Shown here in pieces: positions 1 to 7,806 of a stretch of 29,688 bases of DNA. Under the pieces are notes generated by a model. It was given only the letters and a program-made list of their open reading frames with translations. It searched no databases and was not told the DNA's origin. Positions within the stretch are counted from its first letter, which is position 1, and every line of letters begins with the position of its first letter. Source of the DNA: JANWKA01 sp035533815 (GTDB lineage: Bacteria > Bacteroidota > Bacteroidia > Chitinophagales > Chitinophagaceae). Location of the stretch: contig DATLTB010000108.1 of assembly GCA_035533815.1 (NCBI GenBank), forward strand, positions 1-29,688, given 5' to 3'. A program made the position numbers and the translations under genes.

Positions 1-854
1 AATCCATCGGGAATGGGTGGCTTGTCTGTAGGCAGTTGATCATATTGCGGCCATACGGGTCGGTTAGTCCAGTTATGTATTTCGGTAAGGGTGCCGATAG
101 CACCTGCATTGATCCAGTTCATCACAGGTGTCATATCACCATTGCTGTCCCATGGGATAAGGTGGGTGATCAAGTTGGGCTTGTTGCGCGCCATCTCTAT
201 CACTTTCTTTCCTTCCAATAAGCGGTTTGAAATTGGTTTATGAACTAATACATTTTTACCTCTTTTCATGGCAGCAATACATAGAATGCCATGCAGATGA
301 TCAGGAGTCATAATCTTTACTGCATCAATTCCTTTTTCCTTATCAAACAATTCATGGACATTGGCGTATGCCTTACAACCATTATATTGATCCAGCTTTG
401 CCACATTCTTATAATAAGTATCAATCACCTCTTTAGCATTATCCCTTCCGCCGGGGATCAGGTGATCGCCACCGGGTGTCCAGTTAGGATCCTGGATTGT
501 TTCCCGTATCTGGTCCCTTAAATCGGTGGGTCCCCAGTCGCGGTAGCCTCGCGCCTTCTTGTTGGGATCGCAAACCGCCACTACCCTAATACGCGGCACC
601 TGGAGCATATCGCACAATTCCCGGGTGCCCTGCGAACCCACGCCGATATAGGCGAGCGAGATGGTGTCACTGGGAGCTACAAAACCTTTACCTCCCAAAA
701 CGTATCTTGGCAGAATAGTGAATCCTGCTGCGGAGATAGCAGTCATCCCTACAAATTCCCGCCTGCTGAGAAGAGATTTTTTACCGGGAGTATCAGAGCC
801 ATCTTCATTTTGAACAACAGGAGTTGATTCATCAGTTGAATTTTCGTTTTGCAT
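1..854 (-). CDS. Gfo/Idh/MocA-family oxidoreductase with Tat signal, C-terminus cut by window edge
   Basis: Translation of the minus strand from the ATG at 854 gives 284 codons that stay open to the window edge, so the C-terminal part is missing. After a Ser/Asp/Glu-rich N-terminus there is a twin-arginine motif (SRREFVGMTA, about residues 30-39) and a hydrophobic stretch, which indicates export through Tat. The Rossmann fold starts near residue 65 and carries the dinucleotide-binding GVGSQG (71-76). The later stretches TPDHLH and VLVHKPIS correspond to the family's substrate/cofactor region; the usual EKP signature reads HKP here. Members of this family reduce or oxidise sugars and sugar derivatives with NAD(P). 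The Tat-exported form is common in Bacteroidota and Planctomycetota, often near carbohydrate genes. The substrate cannot be read from the sequence. A possible -7 box lies 30 bases upstream (885-892). Confidence 0.88.
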   Translation of the reverse strand, partial: MQNENSTDESTPVVQNEDGSDTPGKKSLLSRREFVGMTAISAAGFTILPRYVLGGKGFVAPSDTISLAYIGVGSQGTRELCDMLQVPRIRVVAVCDPNKKARGYRDWGPTDLRDQIRETIQDPNWTPGGDHLIPGGRDNAKEVIDTYYKNVAKLDQYNGCKAYANVHELFDKEKGIDAVKIMTPDHLHGILCIAAMKRGKNVLVHKPISNRLLEGKKVIEMARNKPNLITHLIPWDSNGDMTPVMNWINAGAIGTLTEIHNWTNRPVWPQYDQLPTDKPPIPDG

Positions 855-884
855 GTTATAGTATTAAAGTGATGATGATTTAAC

Positions 885-892
885 CAAAGATA
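885..892 (-). promoter_or_regulatory. Candidate -7 promoter element of the Gfo/Idh gene
   Basis: On the minus strand this reads TATCTTTG, an exact match to the Bacteroidota -7 consensus TAnnTTTG. It lies 30 bases before the ATG at 854. No TTTG is present at the expected -33 position, so this is only a partial promoter match. Confidence 0.4.
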
Positions 893-1165
893 ATAATATT
901 ATAAATCACTTTTGTCTGACAAAATCCATAGAAAATCAGTTTGGGAAAAATTAAGGGTGATTCGGGAGAACCTCCCTTATGCTTTCTTGCTTTCATTTGT
1001 AGGATTGCGACCAACTTCCTTCGTAATATCGGAAAACAACCGTATGGTGGTGGAATCCATGACGGAATATCCTTTACTGTTAGTCCAAGCGTTCGGCTGT
1101 CCGACAAAAAACTCTGGTAACGACCCACGAGCTAGTAATACAGTTTTTCAAAGAACAGGTTAATC

Positions 1166-1530
1166 GGTTTCGAAGGCCATCACCACGGGAAGCATAGCCC
1201 TGGTAATAGCACTTCCCCGGATGTATAAAAAGATTGCCCGTAATAAATACCTGAACCTAGCTAAGAAAAAGCGCAAGAGCGCCAAAGATATTCGCAAGAC
1301 AATCCGTCAGCAACTTTAATATGTGAAAAGAGATCTGGAGTATATCCATGCCTGATGAATCAAAGCGCCGTTATGGAGGAAGTCTAGACGCCACGGGACT
1401 GGGAATTACTGGACACCATCCGCAAGACCTACCGTCAGCAGTTCTTGATGTTCACCTAACAGGTCCTCAGTATAGAGAACCGCATCGTAAGCATTTATCA
1501 ACCCTTTTTGACCTAAAAAATTGGAACCTT
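1166..1530 (+). pseudogene. Decayed IS5-type transposase fragment
   Basis: The plus strand codes for recognisable pieces of the IS5-type transposase common in Bacteroidota and Proteobacteria, interrupted by stops and one frame change. Around 1218-1346 the translation includes PRMYKKIARNKYLNL, KSAKDIRKTIRQQL, a stop, then YVKRDLEYIHA. This matches the family stretch resembling PRTYRxKARKxYL...IRKxIxQQLxYVxRDLxYI. After a frame change, 1391-1521 gives LLDTIRKTYRQQFLMF, a stop, then ENRIVSIYQPF, matching the family segment with YxQQxxMY and DRIVSISQP. The catalytic C-terminal part is absent. A possible N-terminal trace (IRENLPYAF near 958-985, resembling IRENPYxQxF) may extend the remnant leftwards, but with a large internal deletion. 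No intact terminal repeats were seen. The 311 bases from 855 to 1165 hold no convincing intact gene. Confidence 0.75.
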
Positions 1531-1619
1531 ATTCAGCAGACCCTATTTAATGAAAATTAAGGGATGAAGTGCTTATCAGTTTATACCGGTGTCCCCGAGG
1601 AGGCTTGTGTCATACTCAT

Positions 1620-2072
1620 TCAGGGATTTTTTCCCGGCTCCAGGTCAAGATAGCGGACCAGGGCAGCGGGGACTACCTGTAATTTCACCCGGGCCAGCCC
1701 CAGATGATGGAAACCGAGCTTTTTGGCAGCCACCTGGCTCAGATCCAGGAGACGGCGGCTTCGATACTGCAACCGGTCATTGATCCGGACGATGACCCAT
1801 TTCCCGTTGCTGCGGTTGGTCACCTTCACATAGGTCCCGAAGGGCAGGGAATTATGGGCTGCCGTGAATTTCCGGTTGCTGAAGATTTCCCCGCTGGCCG
1901 TTTTGTGTCCATTGAAACGATTAGCATAGAAACTGGCAATCCCATACTGCACGGGATGCTGGTTGACCTTTCTCAGTCTTTGCTGGCCGGATGACAGGGC
2001 AGGGACTATCATTACGACCCATACCACCATACCACAGACCCATTTCCCTGAAAATGATTGTATAGTGCCCAT
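1620..2072 (-). CDS. RlpA-like double-psi beta-barrel protein
   Basis: This is a 150-residue protein with an N-terminal hydrophobic segment (about residues 11-28) that is probably a signal peptide. A single RlpA-type double-psi beta-barrel follows (about 43-140). Family hallmarks visible are GIASFYA, GHKTASGE, FTAAHNSLPFGTYVKVTN, VRINDR and LDLSQVAAKKLG. The usual Gly-Pro after the NDR motif is replaced by LQ. RlpA proteins bind or cleave denuded peptidoglycan glycan strands in the envelope. This copy lacks a SPOR domain, so septal targeting is not indicated. It starts 17 bases after the end of the permease gene on the same strand and is probably the last gene of the sugar operon, although its role there is unclear. 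Confidence 0.88.
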   Translation of the reverse strand: MGTIQSFSGKWVCGMVVWVVMIVPALSSGQQRLRKVNQHPVQYGIASFYANRFNGHKTASGEIFSNRKFTAAHNSLPFGTYVKVTNRSNGKWVIVRINDRLQYRSRRLLDLSQVAAKKLGFHHLGLARVKLQVVPAALVRYLDLEPGKNP

Positions 2073-2089
2073 CCGGTAAATGGTATTGA

Positions 2090-3355
2090 TTACCCGACCC
2101 TCGTATCCCTGATCCGGTACCCATCAATCCCAAAATACATCACCACGATAAAACAGACCAGGGGAATGATAAAGGCATCGGCTGTAGTATCCCGCTGGGC
2201 GATCCATCCCATGATTGGCGGAATGAAAGCTCCCCCGGCAATGGTCATGATGATCAGGGAACCACCCCGGCGGGTGTGCTTCCCCAGATCCATGACTCCA
2301 AGGGCAAATATGGTAGGGAACATGATGGATTCAAAGAAAAATATGATCATCAGGGAAATCACCGAGAAAAGGCCATCATCCATGATGACAAAAACACAAA
2401 GAATAATATTAATGATGGCATAGGTTTTCAACAGGTGCTGCGGCCTGATTATTTTCATCAAAGCCGTGCCTGCAAATCGTCCGATAGTGAACAGGACCAA
2501 ACTGAACCCCAGTAATATAGCTGCTGTCTTGCTGGAGTAACCCTTGTTACTTTCTGTGACATAATTGATAAAAAAAGCCGCCACACCAACTTGGGCAGCC
2601 ACATAGAAGAATTGGGCGGCCATGGCCCAGACAAAGTGCCTGTTGGTAAAAAGGGCCCGGGAATGGTGCTGGGACTGGGCAGCCAGTTGTTCTTCTTCGT
2701 TGATGTCGGGCAGCGGAGTCCGGTAAAACAACCCGGCTACTCCCAGGACCACCAGGGCAATCACCAGATAAACAAACTTGACTGAAGAAAGTTCTTTCCC
2801 GGCCTGTGCACTATCCTTTAGTTCCTTACCGCCAAAGAATAAAAAGGAAGCCAGAAAGGGACCCAGACAAGAGCCCACCCCGTTAAATGATTGGGAAAGA
2901 TTCAGGCGGAATGAGGAGGTTTCCCTACTGCCTAATACGGTAACATACGGATTGGCTGCAGTTTCCAGACAGCACAGGCCGCAGGCAATAACAAAAAGGG
3001 AAATCAGAAAAAACGGGAAACTTTCCAGGTTTGCGGAGGGATAGAATAAGAAAGCCCCGCAGGCATATAAAAGTAGGCCCAGGATAATCCCCCGTTTATA
3101 TCCGAATGTCTTCATGATGGTCCCAGCGGGTATGGCCATGATAAAATATCCTCCGAAATAGGCCACCTGCAATAGCGAAGATTCGGCTTTGTTTATATGC
3201 AGCACTTCCTGGAAGTGCTTATTCAGGGAATCCACCAACCCATAGGAAAATCCCCAGAGAAAGAACAGGGAAGTGACCAGGATCAGGGGGACCAGGTATT
3301 TGGATGGACGGCCCTGATCAGGGCCATTGGCCAGGGTGGAAGGGACAAGGGACAT
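2090..3355 (-). CDS. FucP-family sugar:H+ symporter (MFS)
   Basis: The 421-residue product has about twelve hydrophobic segments, as expected for the major facilitator superfamily. The first membrane segments (FFLWGFSYGLVDSLNKHFQ, then AYFGGYFIMAIPAG and GYKRGIILGLLLYACGA) closely follow the L-fucose:H+ symporter FucP pattern. This includes the acidic residue in helix 1 that corresponds to the proton-coupling Asp of FucP. A Pro/Gly-rich tail near IPPIMGWIAQ is also typical. The gene lies 14 bases downstream of the lactonase-type hydrolase and 17 bases upstream of the RlpA-like gene. The family is known to take up L-fucose, and related members take up glucose, galactose or N-acetylglucosamine. 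The neighbouring enzymes favour a 6-deoxy-sugar or aldonate-forming sugar here, which is an inference. Confidence 0.9.
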   Translation of the reverse strand: MSLVPSTLANGPDQGRPSKYLVPLILVTSLFFLWGFSYGLVDSLNKHFQEVLHINKAESSLLQVAYFGGYFIMAIPAGTIMKTFGYKRGIILGLLLYACGAFLFYPSANLESFPFFLISLFVIACGLCCLETAANPYVTVLGSRETSSFRLNLSQSFNGVGSCLGPFLASFLFFGGKELKDSAQAGKELSSVKFVYLVIALVVLGVAGLFYRTPLPDINEEEQLAAQSQHHSRALFTNRHFVWAMAAQFFYVAAQVGVAAFFINYVTESNKGYSSKTAAILLGFSLVLFTIGRFAGTALMKIIRPQHLLKTYAIINIILCVFVIMDDGLFSVISLMIIFFFESIMFPTIFALGVMDLGKHTRRGGSLIIMTIAGGAFIPPIMGWIAQRDTTADAFIIPLVCFIVVMYFGIDGYRIRDTRVG

Positions 3356-3369
3356 CCGAACAAGATAGC

Positions 3370-4206
3370 TTAATTGGCTAATAAATTATAGCAGTTCACT
3401 GCATTAAGGCCTAATATAGCTGATTGTTCGGTCCTGGAAAGCTTACTGGTGTACTCCTTCACAAAGCCAAGGACCTGACTGTAGGGAGCGGCCACCAGGC
3501 AGACCGGCCAGTCCGATCCGAATAGCAACCGGTTTGGTCCGAATGAGTCCAGGATGATATCCATATAGGGAATCAGGTCCTCCGCCTTCCAGTTTTTCCA
3601 GTCGGCTTCGGTCACCATGCCGGATAATTTACAATACATATTCGGTCGGCGGCCAATTTCCCGGATATTGGTTTCCCAGGGCTCCATGACCCGGTCCCTG
3701 ATCAGGGGCTTGGCCAGGTGGTCCAAAATAATGGTCAGGTTGGGAAATTGATCTGCAAAACGAATGGCTGCAGGCAATTGCTGGGGGAAGATCAGCAGGT
3801 CATAGGTCAGCCGGCGCGTTTCAAGCATACTTATGCCCCTGCAAAAATCCTTACGCAAAAGGAACTGATCATCCTTTTCAGCCTGTACCGGGTGACGAAA
3901 CCCTTTTAATTTAGGACAAGCACCGAAAACTTCCAGCCGGTCAGGCAGGTAAGGACTGCAGAGATCCACCCAACCCACCACTCCCCGGATAAAATCATTC
4001 CGGTCAGCCAGGTCAACCAGCATGGAAGTCTCCCCTTCGGATTCCCGGGCCTGGACCACAATACTTCCATCCACCCCGTTTTCTGACAGTTCCCGCCAAA
4101 GGTCATAAGGCAGGAAATCCGAGCGGATTACAGCCATTTCATCAGTGATCCAGGGATACCGTTGCGGAACATATTTCCATAAATGATGGTGTGCATCCAA
4201 TATCAT
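3370..4206 (-). CDS. Amidohydrolase-2 family lactonase (fuconolactonase/rhamnonolactonase type)
   Basis: The protein has 278 residues, normal for the COG3618 group of the amidohydrolase superfamily. The first metal-binding motif is at the extreme N-terminus (MILDAHHHLWKY). The strand-4 histidine lies in LTIILDHLAKP and the final aspartate in LLFGSDWPV. Characterised members open sugar lactones such as L-fucono-1,5-lactone and L-rhamnono-1,4-lactone. Here the enzyme sits between an FAH-family hydrolase (10-base gap) and a FucP-like permease (14-base gap), which fits the second step of oxidative L-fucose or related sugar breakdown. The precise lactone is inferred from context, not from residues. 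Confidence 0.88.
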   Translation of the reverse strand: MILDAHHHLWKYVPQRYPWITDEMAVIRSDFLPYDLWRELSENGVDGSIVVQARESEGETSMLVDLADRNDFIRGVVGWVDLCSPYLPDRLEVFGACPKLKGFRHPVQAEKDDQFLLRKDFCRGISMLETRRLTYDLLIFPQQLPAAIRFADQFPNLTIILDHLAKPLIRDRVMEPWETNIREIGRRPNMYCKLSGMVTEADWKNWKAEDLIPYMDIILDSFGPNRLLFGSDWPVCLVAAPYSQVLGFVKEYTSKLSRTEQSAILGLNAVNCYNLLAN

Positions 4207-4216
4207 ACTTATACTT

Positions 4217-5071
4217 TTAATCCGGAAATTGGATCATTACCTGATGCGCCTCACCCAAACCTTCAATACCCAGCCGGACCTCATCTCCCGCCCGCAGGAA
4301 TACGGGTGGTTTTTTATACAGGCCCACTCCGGCCGGTGTACCCGTGGAAATCAGGTCTCCGGGAAGCAGGGTCATGAATTGGCTGATATAATGAATCAGG
4401 AATGGCACCTTAAAGATCATCTCCCTGGTATTGCTTTGCTGCATCATTTCACCGTTGACACTCAGCCAGAGTTCCAAATCATGTACGTCAGTAATCTCAT
4501 CGGGGGTAACCAGCCAGGGACCTAATGGAGCAAAACCATCGCAGCTTTTACCTTTGACCCATTGTCCCGACCGCTCCATCTGATACGCCCGCTCACTATA
4601 ATCATTATGGAGACAATAACCGGCAATATGGTTCAAAGCTTCCTTTTCTGTCACGTAACTGGATTTTTTGCCAATCACCACCGCCAGTTCCACTTCCCAA
4701 TCTGTTTTCCTGCTGCCCCTGGGGATGACCACTTCGTCATTGGGTCCTGCGAGGGCGGTGGTGGATTTAAAGAAAATGACCGGTTCGATGGGTAATGTTA
4801 ATCCGGATTCCCGGGCATGATCTCCGTAATTCAGACCAACACAGACGATTTTGGAAGGTCTTAATATAGGGCTTCCCAGCCTGATCTGGTCAGGTACTTT
4901 TGGACAGGTTCCCTGGTGTTGCGACCACCAGATCTGAAGCCGGTTGATCCCCCCTATGCCAAAGAAATTCTCCCCAAAATCCTCCCCGAAGGCGCTGATA
5001 TCAAAAATGCCATTTTCTGTAAGTATGCCGGGGCTTTCCTCCCCGGCCAAACCAAACCTGACTAACTTCAT
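4217..5071 (-). CDS. Fumarylacetoacetate hydrolase family protein (diketo-deoxy-sugar acid hydrolase type)
   Basis: I take the ATG at 5071 as start because it begins the family sequence (MKLVRFG), giving 284 residues, the usual length. An upstream in-frame ATG at 5107 would add twelve residues with no family match. Visible FAH motifs are CVGLNYGDHARESG, FFKSTTALAGPND, the metal-binding acidic cluster in DWEVELAVVIG, GYCLHNDYSERAYQ, and the C-terminal LISTGTPAGVGLY. In the Xanthomonas L-fucose pathway an enzyme of this family cleaves 2,4-diketo-3-deoxy-L-fuconate to pyruvate and lactate. The adjacent SDR and lactonase genes support that role here. Other FAH-family decarboxylases or hydrolases of acylpyruvates cannot be excluded. 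Confidence 0.88.
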   Translation of the reverse strand: MKLVRFGLAGEESPGILTENGIFDISAFGEDFGENFFGIGGINRLQIWWSQHQGTCPKVPDQIRLGSPILRPSKIVCVGLNYGDHARESGLTLPIEPVIFFKSTTALAGPNDEVVIPRGSRKTDWEVELAVVIGKKSSYVTEKEALNHIAGYCLHNDYSERAYQMERSGQWVKGKSCDGFAPLGPWLVTPDEITDVHDLELWLSVNGEMMQQSNTREMIFKVPFLIHYISQFMTLLPGDLISTGTPAGVGLYKKPPVFLRAGDEVRLGIEGLGEAHQVMIQFPD

Positions 5072-5121
5072 GCGAAAGATTATTTTGAGTATGCCATGCC
5101 ATATCAATTTACTGAAATTCC

Positions 5122-5904
5122 TCAGTTATTCAACCGGATAAAGCCCCCGTCAATCGGATAATCACAACCGGTAATAAAATCCGCCTCATCCGAACACAAA
5201 TACAGGGCCAGGAAAGCGATTTCTTCCGGGCTGGCCATCCTCCCGACAGGCTGGGTGGCAGCCAGTCGTTCAAACATTTCTTTTTCCCGACCCGGGTAAT
5301 TTTTAGCCAGGAACCCATCCACAAATGGAGTATGTACCCGGGCCGGAGATATGCAGTTGCACCGGATATGGTGTTGAATGTAATCCTTTGCTACCGATAA
5401 GGTCATGGTCAGCACCGCTCCCTTGCTCATGCTATAAGCAAACCGGTCTGCAATGCCGACACTGGAAGCCACGGAAGCCATATTCAGGATCACTCCCCCA
5501 TCCTGGCGGACCATTTGACGGATTACCGCAAACATACTGTTATAGATCCCTTTAACGTTAACCTGAAAAATCCGGTCAAAATCAATTAAAGTAGTATCCT
5601 CCAGTTTGCCCACATGGGCAATCCCGGCACAGTTGACCAGGATGTCCACTCTTTTTCTTCCTGTTATAATACGTTCGATAGTTTGGACCATGGCTTGCTG
5701 ATCAGCAACATTGAGGCAATAGCTTTCCGCCATGCCGCCATGTTCCCGGATCAATTGAACAGTTCTTCGACAAGCCTCTTCATCCAGATCCAATACTTCT
5801 ACAATGGCGCCACGAGAAGCCAATTTTTCCGCAATGGCTTTCCCGATCCCACTGCCCCCACCAGTCACCACGGCAATCTTGTTATTCAAACTGAAAATAT
5901 CCAT
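5122..5904 (-). CDS. SDR-family dehydrogenase, probable sugar-acid dehydrogenase
   Basis: This 260-residue protein is a classical short-chain dehydrogenase. It has the nucleotide motif TGGGSGIG (residues 14-21), an acidic residue after the second strand (VLDLDE, 38-43) that favours NAD over NADP, the NAG motif as NCAG (91-94), catalytic Ser144, and the YxxxK pair Tyr157/Lys161. The C-terminal PIDGGF is typical. It is the first gene of the minus-strand operon that continues with the FAH hydrolase, lactonase and permease. In the non-phosphorylating L-fucose route an SDR oxidises 2-keto-3-deoxy-L-fuconate at C4 just before the FAH enzyme acts, which matches this order. It could instead be the sugar 1-dehydrogenase. 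Confidence 0.9.
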   Translation of the reverse strand: MDIFSLNNKIAVVTGGGSGIGKAIAEKLASRGAIVEVLDLDEEACRRTVQLIREHGGMAESYCLNVADQQAMVQTIERIITGRKRVDILVNCAGIAHVGKLEDTTLIDFDRIFQVNVKGIYNSMFAVIRQMVRQDGGVILNMASVASSVGIADRFAYSMSKGAVLTMTLSVAKDYIQHHIRCNCISPARVHTPFVDGFLAKNYPGREKEMFERLAATQPVGRMASPEEIAFLALYLCSDEADFITGCDYPIDGGFIRLNN

Positions 5905-6123
5905 AACCTGCTTATAAAGATAACCTCTTCAGGAAATTAATACAGCATGTGACCACGAATGCAATAATGCGGTTCATTTGCTTTTAATCCCCTGATAGCC
6001 ATCCTGTATTAGATTCCGCAACTGGTAAACCCTTAAATACCTTTTTCAAATTTATCTCTTTCTTTAATTGGAAAATGTCCTGGGAAAAACAGGGGATGCC
6101 GGATCATATTCTTTCCCTGATAC

Positions 6124-6135
6124 CCGGATATCCGG
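6124..6135. repeat. 12-base perfect palindrome in the 5905-6193 intergenic gap
   Basis: CCGGATATCCGG is its own reverse complement. It lies in the 289-base gap between the sugar operon start and the end of the lipoprotein gene. Apart from this, the gap contains no gene and no convincing terminator. A related palindrome occurs at 7790-7806. Its function is unknown. Confidence 0.45.
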
Positions 6136-6193
6136 ACCCTGAACCAGTATAGATTAGCATGAATTTAATTTTTAATGGCTCTTAAAAGCTACT

Positions 6194-6556
6194 TCAATAC
6201 TTTATGCCTTTACCGTAAAAATGGGAAATATCAAAAAATACTATTTTATCCGTTCCCGATACATTCACTATTTCCAGGAGGTCATACGGCTTCCGGTGGT
6301 ATTTCACCATCGACTGTTTAGCCAATCGATAACCCGGATAATGGGCATCCAGCCAGTGATATTCCGCATCCACTCCGGAATCTTCATCCGTTTGATGTAT
6401 AATGATGGCATGTGGGAACGAAGTACCATCCTGCAAGGCATGGATGGAGGCAGTTCCCATTCTGGACGGACTACAAGCTCCCAACATCAAAAGCCATATC
6501 ACACAAAGGCTGGACCCGCTGATGAAGAAAAAAGTCCTGAAATGGTTATATTGCAT
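6194..6556 (-). CDS. Small putative lipoprotein, function unknown
   Basis: The 120-residue product starts with a basic/hydrophobic segment and a lipobox (LLMLGAC, Cys28), so it is probably a lipoprotein after signal peptidase II cleavage. The mature part has a patterned alpha/beta sequence (HAIIIHQTDEDSGVDAEYHW, then YDLLEIVNVSGTDKIVFFDI) that looks like a real folded domain. The sequence also reads better in this frame than in the overlapping plus-strand frames. I do not recognise a named family. The gene is divergent from the VOC-fold gene, with only 17 bases between the two start codons. Confidence 0.7.
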   Translation of the reverse strand: MQYNHFRTFFFISGSSLCVIWLLMLGACSPSRMGTASIHALQDGTSFPHAIIIHQTDEDSGVDAEYHWLDAHYPGYRLAKQSMVKYHRKPYDLLEIVNVSGTDKIVFFDISHFYGKGIKY

Positions 6557-6573
6557 TACTTTATATGGTCTGA

Positions 6574-6969
6574 ATGTTTACTTACCATCACATGGGAATC
6601 CCCACTTCCGAATACCGGGAAGGAGAACGCTATACCCCCGAATTCAAAATGTATGTATCCGGTTACGAAAATAATGCATTCCGCATTCAATGGCATCGCT
6701 ATGAAGCAGATAGTCCATTGCACCCATCGATCAGTAAAATCCCGCATGTGGCTTTTAAAGTGCTGGATAAGCAGCAAGCCCTTGCCGGGAAAAAATTAAT
6801 TATGGGAGGACCCTATTATCCCCTGGAAGGTTTTCAGGTGGCTTTTATCGAAGAAGGAGGCGCTCCCATTGAATTCATTCAGACCTTACTCACCGAGGAA
6901 GAGATCATGGCCAGGGCGGAGGCAAGGAGCTTGCGCAGTGAAAAGCATATTCCTGAAACCTTAACTTAA
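6574..6969 (+). CDS. VOC (glyoxalase-fold) family protein
   Basis: This 131-residue protein begins with the beta strand and histidine typical of the vicinal oxygen chelate fold (MFTYHHMGIPT). It continues through HVAFKV (second half, about residue 58) to a C-terminal strand with an acidic metal-ligand candidate (GAPIEFIQ). VOC proteins include glyoxalases, dioxygenases and resistance enzymes, and no specific reaction can be assigned. The start is the first in-frame ATG and gives a complete first strand. It overlaps the promoter region of the divergent lipoprotein and is followed after 10 bases by the duplicated secreted protein, so the two are probably co-transcribed. Confidence 0.75.
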   Translation: MFTYHHMGIPTSEYREGERYTPEFKMYVSGYENNAFRIQWHRYEADSPLHPSISKIPHVAFKVLDKQQALAGKKLIMGGPYYPLEGFQVAFIEEGGAPIEFIQTLLTEEEIMARAEARSLRSEKHIPETLT

Positions 6970-6979
6970 CATAAGCATT

Positions 6980-7720
6980 ATGATCAAACGAATCCTTTTT
7001 TTCTGCGGGCTTTTGATTACCCTGAACTATATGGTTTGCGGGGCCCAATCCCTGCAACAGGGCAGCTGGAAGGCATTTTTTCCCGGGAACTTTCAAGACA
7101 CCCTCACCCTGAAATTTGGTCCGGATACCCTGGTGGTTCTCTCCAGTTTAGGAGACACGCTGGTGTTGTCATCCATTGCTATTTCAGCAGATACGCTGAC
7201 CCTGAATGATATCAGCGGCAGGGCTGCCTGCAGAAGTGAAGGGGTATACTTATACCATATCAGTGGCCAGGTATTGCATTTCACGCTGGTATCAGATGGA
7301 TGTCAGGGAAGGACACCGATTACTGAAATCTCCTGGATGAACACCGGTGAAGGAATAACCGCTCAGGAAAATTCATCAGTAACACCTGTAACCTCGCCTT
7401 CCTCCCTGAACCATACCCTGTGGAAAGGTTTTCTCAGCGCCGAGGGTGATTCAATCACCCTCGGGATCGGCCAGGATACCCTGACCGGATGGGATGGTGA
7501 TGGCCAAATCCTGGTTCAGAGCACGGTCAGCTATTCTGGGGATACGATCCGGATAACGGATTTTTCGGGACAATACCAATGTGCGGGAACCGGAACCTAC
7601 CTCTTTTCCATTTCCGGTGATCAGCTTAATTTCACCCTGGTCAATGATGTTTGTTCCACAAGACAGACCATCACATCCATTAAATGGATGAAACAACCGG
7701 AAAACCCCGAAATGCAATGA
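6980..7720 (+). CDS. Secreted protein with two tandem copies of a beta-rich domain
   Basis: The 246-residue product has a signal peptide (residues 1-23, ending near CGAQS). Two homologous domains follow, about 29-120 and 147-237, joined by a Ser/Thr-rich linker. The copies align through a DTLTL or DSITL strand, a second DTL, ISG or FSG followed by a Cys, then YL..ISG..L.FTLV.D.C...Q or R...IT.I.WM. Each repeat has two cysteines spaced exactly 24 apart (84/108 and 201/225), suggesting one disulphide per domain. The regular short strands suggest a small beta barrel or lipocalin-like domain, but this is only an inference. No enzyme motif is visible. It follows the VOC gene by 10 bases. Confidence 0.72.
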   Translation: MIKRILFFCGLLITLNYMVCGAQSLQQGSWKAFFPGNFQDTLTLKFGPDTLVVLSSLGDTLVLSSIAISADTLTLNDISGRAACRSEGVYLYHISGQVLHFTLVSDGCQGRTPITEISWMNTGEGITAQENSSVTPVTSPSSLNHTLWKGFLSAEGDSITLGIGQDTLTGWDGDGQILVQSTVSYSGDTIRITDFSGQYQCAGTGTYLFSISGDQLNFTLVNDVCSTRQTITSIKWMKQPENPEMQ

Positions 7721-7789
7721 CCGGATGGTTTTCCTCAGCAGTGGGTATTTAAGGCGGAAATTGAGGTATTCCCGGATATACTGATGCTA

Positions 7790-7806
7790 TCCGGATTTAA
7801 TCCGGA
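7790..7806. repeat. 17-base near-perfect palindrome in convergent gap
   Basis: TCCGGATT-T-AATCCGGA has 8-base arms around one central base. It lies between the convergent ends of the duplicated secreted protein gene and leuA. The single-base loop argues against an RNA hairpin as drawn. It could be a protein-binding site or a chance product of the frequent word ATCCGG in this genome. Confidence 0.4.

Noticed and set aside
880..1163. Overlapping open frames on both strands (880-1128 minus, 912-1163 plus)
   Set aside because: Neither translation shows a coherent fold or family pattern. The region is better explained as eroded mobile-element sequence, with at most a short transposase-like trace.
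6221..6799. 192-codon plus-strand frame
   Set aside because: It lies opposite the lipoprotein gene and out of frame with the VOC gene, both of which show better protein features.
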